64,000 nucleotides of DNA from Lichenostomus cassidix (Eukaryota > Chordata > Aves > Passeriformes > Meliphagidae): assembly GCA_008360975.2 (NCBI GenBank), contig CM039181.1, positions 1,038,380 to 1,102,379 of the forward strand. The letters are read 5' to 3'. The notes under the pieces were generated by a model. It was given only the letters and a program-made list of their open reading frames with translations, did not search any database and was not told the origin of the DNA. A program made the position numbers and the translations under genes. Below, one piece after another: positions 52,279 through 63,300 of this stretch. Positions within the stretch are counted from its first letter, which is position 1, and the number at the start of each line of letters is the position of its first letter.

Positions 52279-55200
52279 CTGCCAAGGAAAAATCAAAGAA
52301 TTACACTAAAGCTTCCTCACTGCCTTATTTCTGAGATTATCTGGTCTGAAAACAGCCCAGGACACCTTCAGCCTCCATCAGCACCACCAGCTACTCCAGG
52401 GTCAATGCCCAGTGAGGCCACAGCTTGCTAAGTGCTTTAGGAACAGCCAAAGTCAGAATTCCCATTTCCTATCAAGGTACAGACAGCTCCTTCACTTTTT
52501 CAGCCCCACCTGCAATAAACAGGAAGAGATTGCCCTGGAGACAATGCCATTCCTTCAGCACAGGACATGGAGTACAATAGGTTCCCCTCCTTAACTCCCC
52601 AACTCACACATCACAAAGAGTCCACATGTGCTGCTCCAGCATGGAACAACCTCTGCTAAGCAGCTGGGTAAGCTTAGATAAGAAATGTAGGTAAGAAGTG
52701 AAAACACAACAGACTCTTTAAAAAGGCAGGGTAACAAGGGGAAGTTTTCCTCTTAATTTTTCTATGCAACTCTTCTCATACAAACAGCTTTAAAAAAAAA
52801 AAAATCAGTATTTAATTTTTCCAGTGTGAGAATGGCTCTTGGCCCACAGCTGATGTCTCATAAGCAAGTTTATAGCAGTGTCCACAGTACTGTTCTCAGA
52901 ATAAAAATGTACAGGAAAATTACTACATCCACTTTCAAATGAGGGGAAGAAAAGGCAGGGAGAAGGTGAACTGATACAACTTAGAGCATTTTTCTTTTTT
53001 CCACTTCACTTAAGGAATGTTTACCTGAAAAAAAGTTTATTTTATGCAGATGTGTAATTAAAATATTCTGTGGCTCTCATTATCTATTAAATTATGGCTA
53101 TTTTTCTATCAAACACACATGCCAAGCCTCCAAGTGAATTTCAAGACCAAACAGCCTAGTGGAGTTTCCACACAGGGTCTAAATAGCTGCATTAAAAGCA
53201 GTGACTGCAAAGATCTTATCCCTCAAAAAAGTCAGGCAAAAGAAAGCCAATGTCATTGGGAATCTCAAGATTTCTTTTTTCCTCCCCTTTTTAGAAGCGC
53301 TGAGATAGAGCAGCAGCCTGAAAATTTCCTGCCACTTGGAAAATGCCCACAAGGAAGGTTCTGGAGTGATGACACCACAAACTGGACCAAGGTGCACCAG
53401 GCAAACATCCTCCCGAGCAGCTGACAACACAGATGGGCCTCAGAGCACGTGGGTGTGAATTTGCCAGGGATTTTCACATTAAGGAGAAAAGCAGAGCCAA
53501 CAGATTAACAGGAAAACACACACGAGTCGAGCAACTCAGCAACAGTGGGATGGCAACAGGTCAGAAAAAACAGAGCTGTTGGTGAGGTGAGGATCACCCA
53601 GCCCTGCCCAGAGACCACAGCAGCACCAGCAACCTGGTGTAGGAAACAATCAGAAAAAAAAACCTCAAAGAACATCTAAAATTTAAAAACAGCCCAGAAG
53701 TGAATAGGAAAAATACTGCAGCCATTCACCAGGCATAAGCAATGTTCTCAAGGATTTGGCAAAACAAGCAGCCAAGCTGCCTGAGCTCTTATTTAAAGGA
53801 TTCCTAAACATTAGATTTTAACAACATCCACATCTCCATCTAAACCCCCAGAGAATCTGTGCCTAGGAAGTATTCTGCCCTCCTCCCAAATTCAGTCTCC
53901 CAGACTAAACCACTCAGATATACACAAAGCAGATGAAGTCATGCAGGAGGGTTTAGGCAAACCACAGAATGTGGTCAGGAGACATGATATTTAAAGGTTT
54001 CCTCTGGAGGTGGATTACACAAATCTAGCTGTAGCTACATGGATTCAGCAATGCATTTCGCTGGTTTTACACAACACAAAGTGACCACAATGTCAACTAG
54101 TATTGATTTACAAAGCAAAACACTGCAGTCTGGGATAAACACAGCAGCAAACACGATGGGTTTTCTCCTCAGGACTTCTCCTCATGCAGAAGTGTTGAAG
54201 CAGAAGTCAGGAAAAGCAAGCTGAAGTCAGATGAAAATCCTCAAGTGTCCTATTGCTCTGTATGATATTTCTGCTCTCCAGGAAGCAAGGGGCTGAGCAG
54301 GCTGGTCACAGCAGCTCTCCAGAGCTCACCAGGACACTGCCCAGCCAGGGGACAGCAGAGGGATCCCACCTTAGAGTGAGCTAACTGCTATCCAGTTACT
54401 CCATGTGCTGTAACCAGAGCCAGCTGACCTTTTCCTCCATTGCCAGCCCATCTCACGGGAAAGAAAAGTGAAATCAGGGCAAGGTCCCTGCTGCTGGCTG
54501 CAGGGTGCAATGGTAAATAAAACCTGAAGAAGCAACACTTCCCTCCAGTTTAACAGCACAGCTGAAGCAGTCTGTACCCCAAGAAGGTTTAAAACCCAAG
54601 TCCCACCTCCTCACAGCCATGAGAAGCCAGAGACATCACTGACACACTCAGCATGACTTCTCAGCACCCCAGATGTAATGCTGGCAGCCCCATTGCCAAA
54701 GGGGACATCTGCCATGCTCCCTGGGAACATTGTGCCTTAGCTGCACAGCAGGAAGCAGTTAGGTACATGGACACTAGAATAATTTGGGACAGCACTTAGT
54801 ATAAAAAAGACCTTTCTAAATCACATTCAAAATTCTTCCCCAGCTCACTTATCCTCTGTTTAACTGAACTGGGCAATCCAGCAGACAAACTGGAAATACC
54901 TCCAGGCATGGTTAAGAATTCACCTTTACATGGTAGCCTATGGAGTATTTTGAAATATTTGCACCTTGCAAAGTCCTACAGAGACAAACCCCAGTGATTC
55001 TGAGCACTCTACAGGGGCTGAGCTCAGCTTCCCCTTCCCTCTCACCTACTCTTACCAACTTCCTCCCATCTATTTCCATGGTCAGAGGAACCCAAAACCC
55101 ACAGGAGATATTGGGAGTAACTACAGCCCTCCTCCCCTGCATGCCAACTGCACTTGAGGCCAGGTGATTCACCCAATAAAACACACAAGATTATATGCAT

Positions 55201-56602
55201 CAATTCAGCCACAATGGGCTTGTTTAGTTCTGGTGCTTTGTAATTGAGTTCCAAACCAGGTCAGAGCATCCTTCCCACGTGCTTGAGGGAAATACTAAAG
55301 CTTTAGCTTAGTAAGTTAATTATTCAGAGCTGCTTTCCTGAGACACATTCCTGATGCTGGGGGAGCACTGATCAGCAGTGGCCTAAACAAAGGCCAAGGT
55401 AATTTGTAATAAGGTCCAACAAGCTCACAAGAAATAAGCAACAGTTTAGTTTTAAACTAATGTTTTTAAACTAAGATGCTTTTAAACTAACTACTTAATA
55501 AAGTATTACCTGGGTGATCCACCACAGTTAACAGTCAAGAACATCTTCCACAAGTCAAGCTGTATTATTATTATTCTGCTGTGTTACAGCAATGCTTGTT
55601 TAATGATTATGATTATTTCAAACCTGACAAAGCAGCTGAAAAAAAAAAAACCCAAAAATAATTTGAGCCTGCAGAGCTTTTGTCTACCTAGACCAACCAC
55701 CAAGTTAGTTTGACTACAGTAGTTTTAAATGAACAATGAGAAATAAGATGAAAGCATCAGGCCTTTTTCTTAACTACATTAACCTAGTTCTCTCCCCTTT
55801 TCACATCTCCCAGTTTGATTCCTGAGCAGCTTTTTACTTTCTGCTTGGAGACCACAGACATTATTACCTTTCCCAGGTAAGTAATATACACTACAGAAGT
55901 TACCCAGGTAAGTAATATACACTGCAGAAGTTACAAAGCTCTAAGCTGTTGAGTGAGGAGGAAGGGGAAAGCTAAAACAAAGCTAAAACAGAAACCCTTA
56001 CCTTCCAAATGCTTCAGCAACGCCCTGCTGCTGTTGCCATGAGCAGAGATGAGAATCATTTTGCCACTTTTCAGTTCTGGCACTATCTTTTCATTCCAAT
56101 AGGGAAGCAGCCTGTCCAGCACATCCTTGAGGCTTTCAGCCTTGGGGAGGTTATCCTGAGGGACATCACTGCACTTGTAGCGGCGATCATTGTAGATCTC
56201 CTCGTAGTAGGGGTGAGACTGGGAGATGGGCGGTGGGGTAACATCGTAGCTTCTCCTCCAGATCTTCACCTGCTCCTCGCCGTGGTTCAGAGCCATCTCT
56301 GCCCTGTTGAGGCCGATCAGAGCTCCGTAGTGGCGCTCGTTGAGGCGCCAGGAGCTCTGGATGGGCACCCACTCCTGCCCCATCTCCTCCAGGATCAGCC
56401 AGGCCGTCTGGATGGAGCGGCTCAGCACCGAGGTGAACACCAGGTCAAACTCGAAGCCCAGAGCTTTGAGGTGCTTGCCGCAGTTCTGAGCTTCCTTGAT
56501 GCCATCACTGCTGAGCTTCTGGTCCACCCAGCTGCAGAAGCGGTTCTCCTTGGTCCAGGCTCCCTCCCCGTGTCTCAGCAGGACCAGCCTGTACTTTGCC
56601 AT
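52100..56602 (-). CDS. BPGM: Bisphosphoglycerate mutase, two coding exons
   Basis: This cytosolic enzyme makes 2,3-bisphosphoglycerate from 1,3-bisphosphoglycerate (Rapoport-Luebering shunt) and has weak phosphoglycerate mutase and phosphatase activities. The CDS joins 56602-56002 (601 nt) to 52278-52100 (179 nt, stop included), giving 259 residues, the human length, with the split codon at Gly201. Visible residues are the RHGEG motif at 10-14 with phospho-acceptor His11, Arg62, the RLNERHYG block with Glu89 and Arg90, and catalytic His188 in SAHGNSSRA. Gly14 separates BPGM from glycolytic PGAM1/2, which carry Ser there, and the C-terminus ([10 protein letters not shown]) is also BPGM-like. 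The start is the ATG at 56602, matching the usual MxKY start. An in-frame ATG further upstream lies beyond the splice acceptor and is intronic. No frameshift or internal stop is present. The family assignment is near certain; splice sites are read from sequence only. Confidence 0.97.
52279..56001 (-). other. BPGM: BPGM intron 2
   Basis: This is a phase 1 GT-AG intron of 3,723 bases. It contains short A-runs (for example near 52791-52804 and 55639-55650) and a small direct repeat of a TACCCAGGTAAGTAATATAC-like unit at about 55873-55925. No other exon was recognised. Confidence 0.85.
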
Positions 56603-56657
56603 CGTGGTTGCAGCTCGGCACAGATGGCAGCAGGTCTGGCATCTAATAGTGACACAT
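56002..56657 (-). other. BPGM: BPGM exon 2 (5' UTR end plus residues 1-201)
   Basis: The acceptor is a pyrimidine-rich tract ending in CTGCCCAG just above 56657. The exon starts with about 55 untranslated bases and then the ATG at 56602. The donor is GAAG|GTAAGG, with the last exon base at 56002. The 601 coding bases match the known human exon partition, and the exon ends in phase 1 within the Gly201 codon. Confidence 0.9.
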
Positions 56658-59600
56658 CTGGGCAGAGACACGAGACAGACACATCAAACACCCCACAGAT
56701 AATGCAGCACAAGCAGCAGTGTGGCAGTGAAAAGTAAGTAACTATCAGAATCAAAACAACCCAAGCAACAAGTGTGTGCTGAGGATGATTTTACAATTGA
56801 GAGTGGGAGGAACTCCAAACCAGGAGACCTCATGTGGGAAGGGAAGCACCATCCTTCAGCCAGCTTGTTGTAACTAGCCCACTTCAAGGATTGATTAGGA
56901 GCAGATTTGTACAAGCTGTTCCAGCCTACAGGTTTCCCTCTGTGCTGAACCAGAGCCTCACTCACAGAGGCTCCCAGAGAACATCTCCCTCTCACTGGGG
57001 AATTTTGGGGTGCCACATGTATTCTGAGGTCCCACAAGGGCTGCCCAGAGCCTCACTGCTGCCAGGAATTCAGGCACAGACAGCAGCTGGGACCCCCAGA
57101 CTGCAGAGTGGGACCACAGAGCTGGAACAGGAACACACAGAACCTTATCAGCTTTGCTCCAAGGAGGTGTCAACACAGTCATGCTCTGCATAATTTGTTT
57201 CCTCCCATGCCCATCCTGTCCTGCTAATTATGCCAGTCTGTGCTTGATTGTTTTTGCCCAGGCCACCTCCTCCATGCTCCAGTGTGACAACACAGATACT
57301 CTGGGATGCAATGCACAGCTAGTGAGTCCTTGTTTCACTGATCCCACAAGTGACCCCACAGATTATCCCATTCTGCTGTACATCAGCTGAACATGAAGTG
57401 CTCTCAAAAGCATGGACAGCAGGAGGCTGAGGGCTGAATTCTGCACACCCAACCTTGGGCTGGATTTTCATAACACACTTAAGGGAGCTCCCATCATCTC
57501 CAATCAGTTGGAGCTGCTTCAATCACACTCCCAGCATCTCAAATTCAGCCACACTGTGACCCTGAGCTAGGTCAGCAGGATGGGATAGGCCCATGCATTG
57601 TGGGTTTTGGGAAACACCCAGCATAATATCAGCATTCATTTGTCCAGACTTCCAAAAAAACAGTGTCTAGAAAAGTTGAATTCATTAACAGACTCAGTAA
57701 TCTGATCAGACTTGCAACAGCAGCTTAGTTCCCCTCTAATCTCACGCTAAGGGAGTCTACCCCACACAAGGGCACTGTGCAAACCTCCCCAGCTCTAACT
57801 TCTGCCTAATGGCACAGCTCAGGATTGAAAAGCCTTTGAGCACTGAGATTTTTACAGAATGTCAAGAAGCATTGTTTGGCACACAATAGACAGTTGATAA
57901 ATACAAAGGAGTCTTCTCAGTCATACACAGGCTGAAGTTTGTGTATGGCAAGGAATTTCTCAGACAAAATCCCCTGCATGATCCACTTTCTGCACTCCCA
58001 ATGATCAGCTGCACATCATGCAAAGAAATCAGCTATTGCTAGGATTCAGGTGTCATGTCACATCGGATACAACACTCAACTACACCCTTTAAGATCCTAA
58101 GTTTATAACAAAAATAAGTATTTAATAGCATTTCCACCTACAGCAACTGATACCAACATACCACAGATACAATTTAAAAAATTGCAGTGTGTTCACAGCA
58201 TGAACTGGTACACAAAAAATAGCTCCACGGAAAGGTCTATCTCTGCAGACACCTCATTATTTGGATTAATTGATTCTATTATCCACATGAATAGATTACA
58301 TAATTTACAAAACAAAATTAAGGCCCAACAATAGGGGAGATACACCTCTTTGCAAAAGTATCATTGCTACTTTTAGCTAAAAACAATAAAAAAATTAGCT
58401 AGTATAAAAAATACACTTAGACAAAGACCAAATATCATCTGGGTGCCATAAACTCCAGTTTGGTTATAAAGAACATTAGGCAGAAGCACAATTCTCAAAG
58501 AAATTCAGAAAGAACTAGCAGTCATGGGGTCGTTTAAACATCAGTCCACTTCTGGAAGCATTTAAACCAGAAAGCCTTAGAGCAACACATGGAAATAATC
58601 CTAACTCACCTTTCCTATGGCAAAGGAACAACACAAATCCCAGCACAGCCTCAAGAGCTGCTCTACAGCGAGGCCACCACCACCCCTGGCTGGTTACCTG
58701 CAGGGAAAGAATAAACACCGAGTGCTCACAGGAAAAACCCACAAGTGCAAAAGGCTGTGCCAACCATTATTTTCTCTCAGAGCTGTTAAAAAACAGCACA
58801 CACCCCTTGTCAGGGCTGGGAAAGAGACCAAATTCCTGCTCCCAAAAAGAGATGCCAACGCACAGCTCTGCGCTTCCAACAAGGGCAGTTTCTGGTCTCG
58901 CACACAGCCCGGGGTTTGCTCCTACGGTTTGTTTAGGCTGCGATTACCATAGCTCTGGGGGGCAGAAATCTACCAGAAAGAGCTCTGGGACACCATGGAG
59001 GGTACAGAGCAGAGCCGGGCTCAGCAGAGGCACCGAACAGGCTGTGCAGAGCTGGGGATGCCCCTTGGCAGAGGGGAGCGAGGCCAGGCTGGCTGGAATC
59101 CCCTGGTTTAGTGAAGCTGTCCCTGCCCACGCCATGGGGTGGGACTGAATGGTCTTTAAGGTCCTTTCCAGCCCAAACCGTTCTGTGCTTCACTCTATGA
59201 CAGAGCAGAAACCCAGGGCCCAGCACGGTGCTCAGGGCAACATCCCACACCGGCAGAGCTCTCGGCCAAGCAGTGCTACGGTCTAACCCCAGCGGCGGTC
59301 ACCGCAGGGCTCCGGCCGCAGCCAGGCCAGCTCCCCGCCTGGACAGGGCATTGTGCGCGGAGCAACGGCGGAGCGAGGACACAGCGAGGGCACGGCTAGG
59401 GCAGCGCCGGCGGACAGGCGCAAACACCGCGGATAAACACCGACACCGCCACACGCCGTGCCCCGCAGCCATCGCCCGCCCGGGAACAACACCACCATCC
59501 CTCCGGGGGAACTCCCCCCGAGCCCAGCGCCGCTCCACCCCTCCGCCGCCGCCTCGGCCCGCGCCAGTCCCCGTGCCGCGGCAATTCCCGGGCTGCAGCA

Positions 59601-59686
59601 ATTACCGGGCTGCAGAATCCCCGTGCCGCGGCAATCACCGCGCTGCCGGCGCAGTCCCGCGGAGCCGGGCCGGGCCCAGCGCTCAC
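56658..59686 (-). other. BPGM: BPGM intron 1
   Basis: This is a GT-AG intron of about 3.0 kb between the CpG-island donor and the exon 2 acceptor. It carries an antisense CR1 fragment near its 5' end (59048-59205). I see no coding segment or structured RNA in the rest. Confidence 0.55.
59048..59205 (+). mobile_element. CR1 LINE 3' fragment in BPGM intron 1
   Basis: It matches the usual CR1 3' end in order: GATGCCCC, AGGCCAGGCTGG, TTTAGTG, TGTCCCTGCCCA, TCTTTAAGGTCC, TTCCAGCCCAAACC and the terminal TTCTGTG/TCTATGA repeats. It is antisense to BPGM and 5'-truncated, as most CR1 copies are. The orientation is certain from the 3' tail. Confidence 0.85.
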
Positions 59687-59740
59687 CGCGCGTCTTATTG
59701 CGGCCGCGGCGCCTCCGCGCCAGCCAGAGCGGCACGCTCC
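59687..59740 (-). other. BPGM: BPGM exon 1, non-coding (5' end approximate)
   Basis: A donor GCG|GTGAGC lies inside the CpG island with the last exon base at 59687. It is the best donor upstream of exon 2. BPGM in mammals also has an untranslated first exon, so the layout fits. The transcription start cannot be read from sequence; the upper limit given is a guess based on the CCAAT boxes just upstream. Confidence 0.5.
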
Positions 59741-59824
59741 GATTGGGCGGGCAGCGCGATGGGCGGCGGCGGCAGCCAATGGGCGCGGCGCGGGGCGGTG
59801 ACGGGGCGGTGACGGGGCGGTGAC
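59741..59824 (-). promoter_or_regulatory. BPGM: BPGM core promoter: two CCAAT boxes and three GC boxes
   Basis: A CCAAT box is present on the minus strand at 59746-59742 and another on the plus strand at 59776-59780. Upstream of these an 11-base unit GGGGCGGTGAC is repeated three times (59792-59824), giving three Sp/KLF-type GC boxes, each followed by TGAC. This is a typical architecture for NF-Y plus Sp1 driven, TATA-less promoters. Motif identity is read directly; function is inferred. Confidence 0.65.
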
Positions 59825-59878
59825 GCACGCCGGGCGCTCCGCGGCCGTGCGGGAGCGACGATGGTGCGGCTGTGCGGC

Positions 59879-59977
59879 CCTGCTCCCGGCCAGCCCGGCC
59901 AGCCCGGCAATCCCGGTAATCCTGGCCTCCCGCAGCAATCCCGGCAATCCCGGCAATCCCGGCCTCCCGGGACACGC
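59879..59977. repeat. Degenerate CAATCCCGG repeats inside the CpG island
   Basis: A 9-base unit CAATCCCGG and relatives (CCAGCCCGG) recur about ten times. In one plus-strand frame this reads as a Gly-Asn-Pro collagen-like string, which I take as a by-product of the 9-base period. Confidence 0.85.
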
Positions 59978-60220
59978 CGGCTGTCGCCAGGGATGGCGGC
60001 AGAGATGCTGGCAGGGATGCTGGCTCCTCCCGCGGGTCAGGGCGTTCTGTGTGGAACGGAGAAGCGCGGTCACAGAACGCGAGCGGAGCCATCCGAACCC
60101 CGGGCTTCTCCCCAGAGCACCCCGCACCGCCTGACTCGGATGGAGTTCCTCTCCTCCCGAGCCTCCGGCCGGCCCCGGAGCACCTCCTGCTCCTTGCCCC
60201 GCTGGTGGGCACTGCGGCGG

Positions 60221-60278
60221 CCGCAGGGATGGAGAGAGGGATGGAAGGATGGAGGGAAGGAGGGATGGATAGAAGGAT
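60221..60278. repeat. Purine-rich GGAGGGATGGA-type tract at the CpG island edge
   Basis: Nearly all purines on the plus strand, built from GGATGGA and GGAGGGA units. Such mirror-like purine tracts can adopt triplex or quadruplex structures. Confidence 0.8.
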
Positions 60279-60330
60279 CGCCCCTCGCCGCCTCCGGGAG
60301 GAGGAGAAGGAAGGCGCTGCCCGCAATAGT

Positions 60331-63300
60331 CAAAGCGATACTCAAGTTCACTGTATAGAAAAGTTTGATTTGCCGCCCATCAGCTCGAATGGGTGAAGAG
60401 AAATGCTCCGACACCCCACTGCCTGATCGCACAGCTGCAGTCACCCTGCCTCCAGGCAAACGGGCCAGTTGACTTTGTAAGGAAAAGAAGCAAAGTTCCT
60501 AGAGATAGAAGGAAGAATATCTATTCTTGAATATCAGCACTATGGGCATTGGCTGTATGCCAATCATTAAGAATACAATTAACAGAAAGAAATATTCTAG
60601 GTCAATATGCAGTCATAAATATAAGTGAGTGAGCAGACAGAATCCCGTGCCACAATCCAGGACCTCCATGGCCATCAAATACAGATTTTTGTCTCCTTCA
60701 GTCTTTAAGCAAGACCTATCAATAGCATAGCAAAAACAGCCTAATGACTTTGATTCACATTTCAAACTGTCCAAGGGCAGAAGAGGCAAAGCCACATCCC
60801 TGTGCGTGACTTCTTGCAGCCAGCTAGGCTCACTTGGCAGCTATTATCTCTCAGACCAGCTGGGCTGTGTTTTGCAGGGTCTCTGCTCTGGAGCCCTTCC
60901 AGGCTGCTGCATTTAGCTGGAATGTTTGTGGCAGAATTAGTCCAGGAAACTCCATTTCTCAACACATAAACTTCAGCTGGGGCACCACAACTGCACCACA
61001 GTGAATAAAGGCCTGGAGCCGAGCAAGGCAGGAACAGAAGGAAACAGAACAGGAATGAAGAAAGGCTGATTAATGATTGATTAAAACTGTGGCAAACAGG
61101 AGCGTTCTTCACTGACTATGCCCTTGGTACTCTTTCATAGAATAGTTACTTTGTTCCAAGGCAGATCCAGTGTTTGCCACAGAGCACTGGAGACATACCC
61201 AGTGTCATTTCCAGAAAACCCTGAGCTCTTTGTTTAGAACTATTTGATATATGATCTGTCTTCATTAACAATTTCATATTCAAAATAAAGTTCTGTAATC
61301 AAGTCCTTGCACTCTTCAGTCACTCTGAAACCCTCTCACTAAAACATCTCCTGTGTGTTTTCCTACTGCATGAATTTTTGTCTCTTTTTCTAGACTCTCC
61401 TCCTTTCCGTGCTGTTGCTGCCAGCAGCATAGCATGCCTGTTCTCCCTGCCAGCCAGATGAGTGCCCAGGGAATCCTCCCTCACCTTTCCCTTGGATGCA
61501 GGCCCAGTCAGGCTATTTTCAACACTTCACTTTGGTTTTGCCTACAAAAGACCTAGATCCTGTCCTTTCTCTGTCTGCTATCCACGCTATTGTCTCCCAT
61601 TCCTCTGCAGTTATTCTGATGGCTCGTTTTCACCTGCAGACAAATTTGTGTGGAGAAATGTCTGGGAGAGCAACACACCATGCAGAGAAAAACATCCTTA
61701 CTTCCTCCAGAGGATTCAGAACTACAGCATCCTAAAATGGCTCTGGCTAAATCCATCTCTTCATGTGTGTCTATCCACCTAAGCTTGGTCTGTAATGGAA
61801 AGGGAAATGATCTCTTTTCCACAGAGCCCAGGGAGCACAGAGCAGGCAAGGACGTGCCAGGCTCTCTCCTCTCTCAGAGCCACTCACCACGTCTTGCAGT
61901 GCCACACAAGTGGTTCTCAGCATCTCCTTGGCTCGAGCACACCCCTGCGTGGGTAATTTTCATCACACACCTACCCCTGCCTGTCAGCATATCACAGCAG
62001 CACATCTTAAACCAAGCCTGTCATTACCTGAAACTGGGGGTGCACCTGACAGAGCAGCGAGGCACACCTTGCACACCAGGCAGTCACCCAGATGGGATTT
62101 CAGCTCCTCAGCAAAGGGCCTTTTTCACCTTTTGGTTTACTGGTTTAGGCATTGTGCTCAATACAATGCTGTTTTCATGTGTTAATACAGTGGGGCTTTC
62201 ACCCTGTTTGGGTATGGAGGCAATGTACAACTTCAGTATCTCAGTAGATTCTCTTTATATCAAAACCAGAAGTGTAAGTCCATGCAAAGAAAAAATAAAG
62301 TACTCTCCTTTTCTTTTTTTTCCCCCTCTCTCTCTAACTGCACTCTCTAACTGCATCACTTGGATAGAAAATCTGTTTAAAAAAATGAGTGTGCAAGCAC
62401 TTAAACTAAGCCTGCATATGTCACCAGAATCAGAGCTTTAGTCTTTAAATAAATGCAGAAGTTTTTCTGAATCATTAATACCGAGAAAGAGGAAGAAAAT
62501 ACATAAAAGCCTTCATTATATGCAAAACAGATGGGGGGAAGTTGCTTTGTGAGGCACTGTATTCTAAACCTGAAATGGGAACTGAATTTTTTATGTAATC
62601 CCAATGGCTAGGCACTGGTAATGTTATTCTGAAGTAAAACAGGTGACTTCTGTCTGTTGTTCTGAAATCTTAACTAAAAAAAAAAAGTATTTTATTTCTA
62701 CATATCCCAAGCTAAGAATATACACATGAGAAAAAAGCTTATATTCTCTATGCCCTCAAAACCATTACATTGTCATCTTCAAATAAACACCTTACCCACA
62801 ACAGGTGCCTGGAAGATACAGAAGAGTGTTTGGAACACAATGCTCTAAAGGAATCCTCATGGATACAGTTCTAATCTCAAAAAATACCTATAAAAGAAAT
62901 TTTACAAGGTGTCAATGGCTGGGAAAACAAAATTCTTTCTCACAATCAAAATTTTTCCCATTTCTAGAGCCAGAGACACAATTTGAAGATTTACAAGGTT
63001 CATTTTTAAATTTTGTAGGTTTGGAGGGGTTTACATTTCAGGTTCTGGTTTGGAGCATTTCACAGTTTTCTAGTCACAATATTGTACAAATTAACTTCTT
63101 GCAGCAGTACCAAAAGCAAAGAAAATCCCATGATGAATCTGCCTGTTTTCCCCCATGATAAACAAAGTGCTCTAGACAGCAGACGTCAGTAAGGAACTGT
63201 CTGGGAAGAGATGATTTAAAAGGGCCTTTGAAAAAAAGAAAGCAGCAGGGTGGTGTCTAGCCACGATAAGTTATTTTGAAAACAGACTGGATAGTGCTGA

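Larger units (their letters stand above)
59270..60330. promoter_or_regulatory. CpG island at the BPGM 5' end
   Basis: This is the only strongly GC- and CpG-rich stretch in the window; base composition drops sharply on both sides. It contains the putative BPGM exon 1 and promoter and reaches about 600 bases further upstream. It has no TATA box near the exon, as is usual for a broadly expressed gene. Long open frames on both strands here are a by-product of high GC content. Confidence 0.85.

Noticed and set aside
56603..56671. Upstream in-frame ATG that would extend BPGM by 23 residues
   Set aside because: The ATG at 56671 lies above the splice acceptor (exon starts at 56657), so it is intronic. 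Other BPGM proteins start at the MxKY methionine.
56009..56737. 242-codon plus-strand frame
   Set aside because: It is the antisense shadow of BPGM exon 2.
59283..60326. 347-codon minus-strand frame through the CpG island
   Set aside because: High GC removes stop codons. The peptide is low-complexity, overlaps the BPGM promoter and exon 1, and has competing frames on both strands. No domain was recognised.
61650..62441. 263-codon plus-strand frame upstream of BPGM
   Set aside because: No recognisable domain, ordinary intergenic composition, and no visible promoter, splice or conservation signal.
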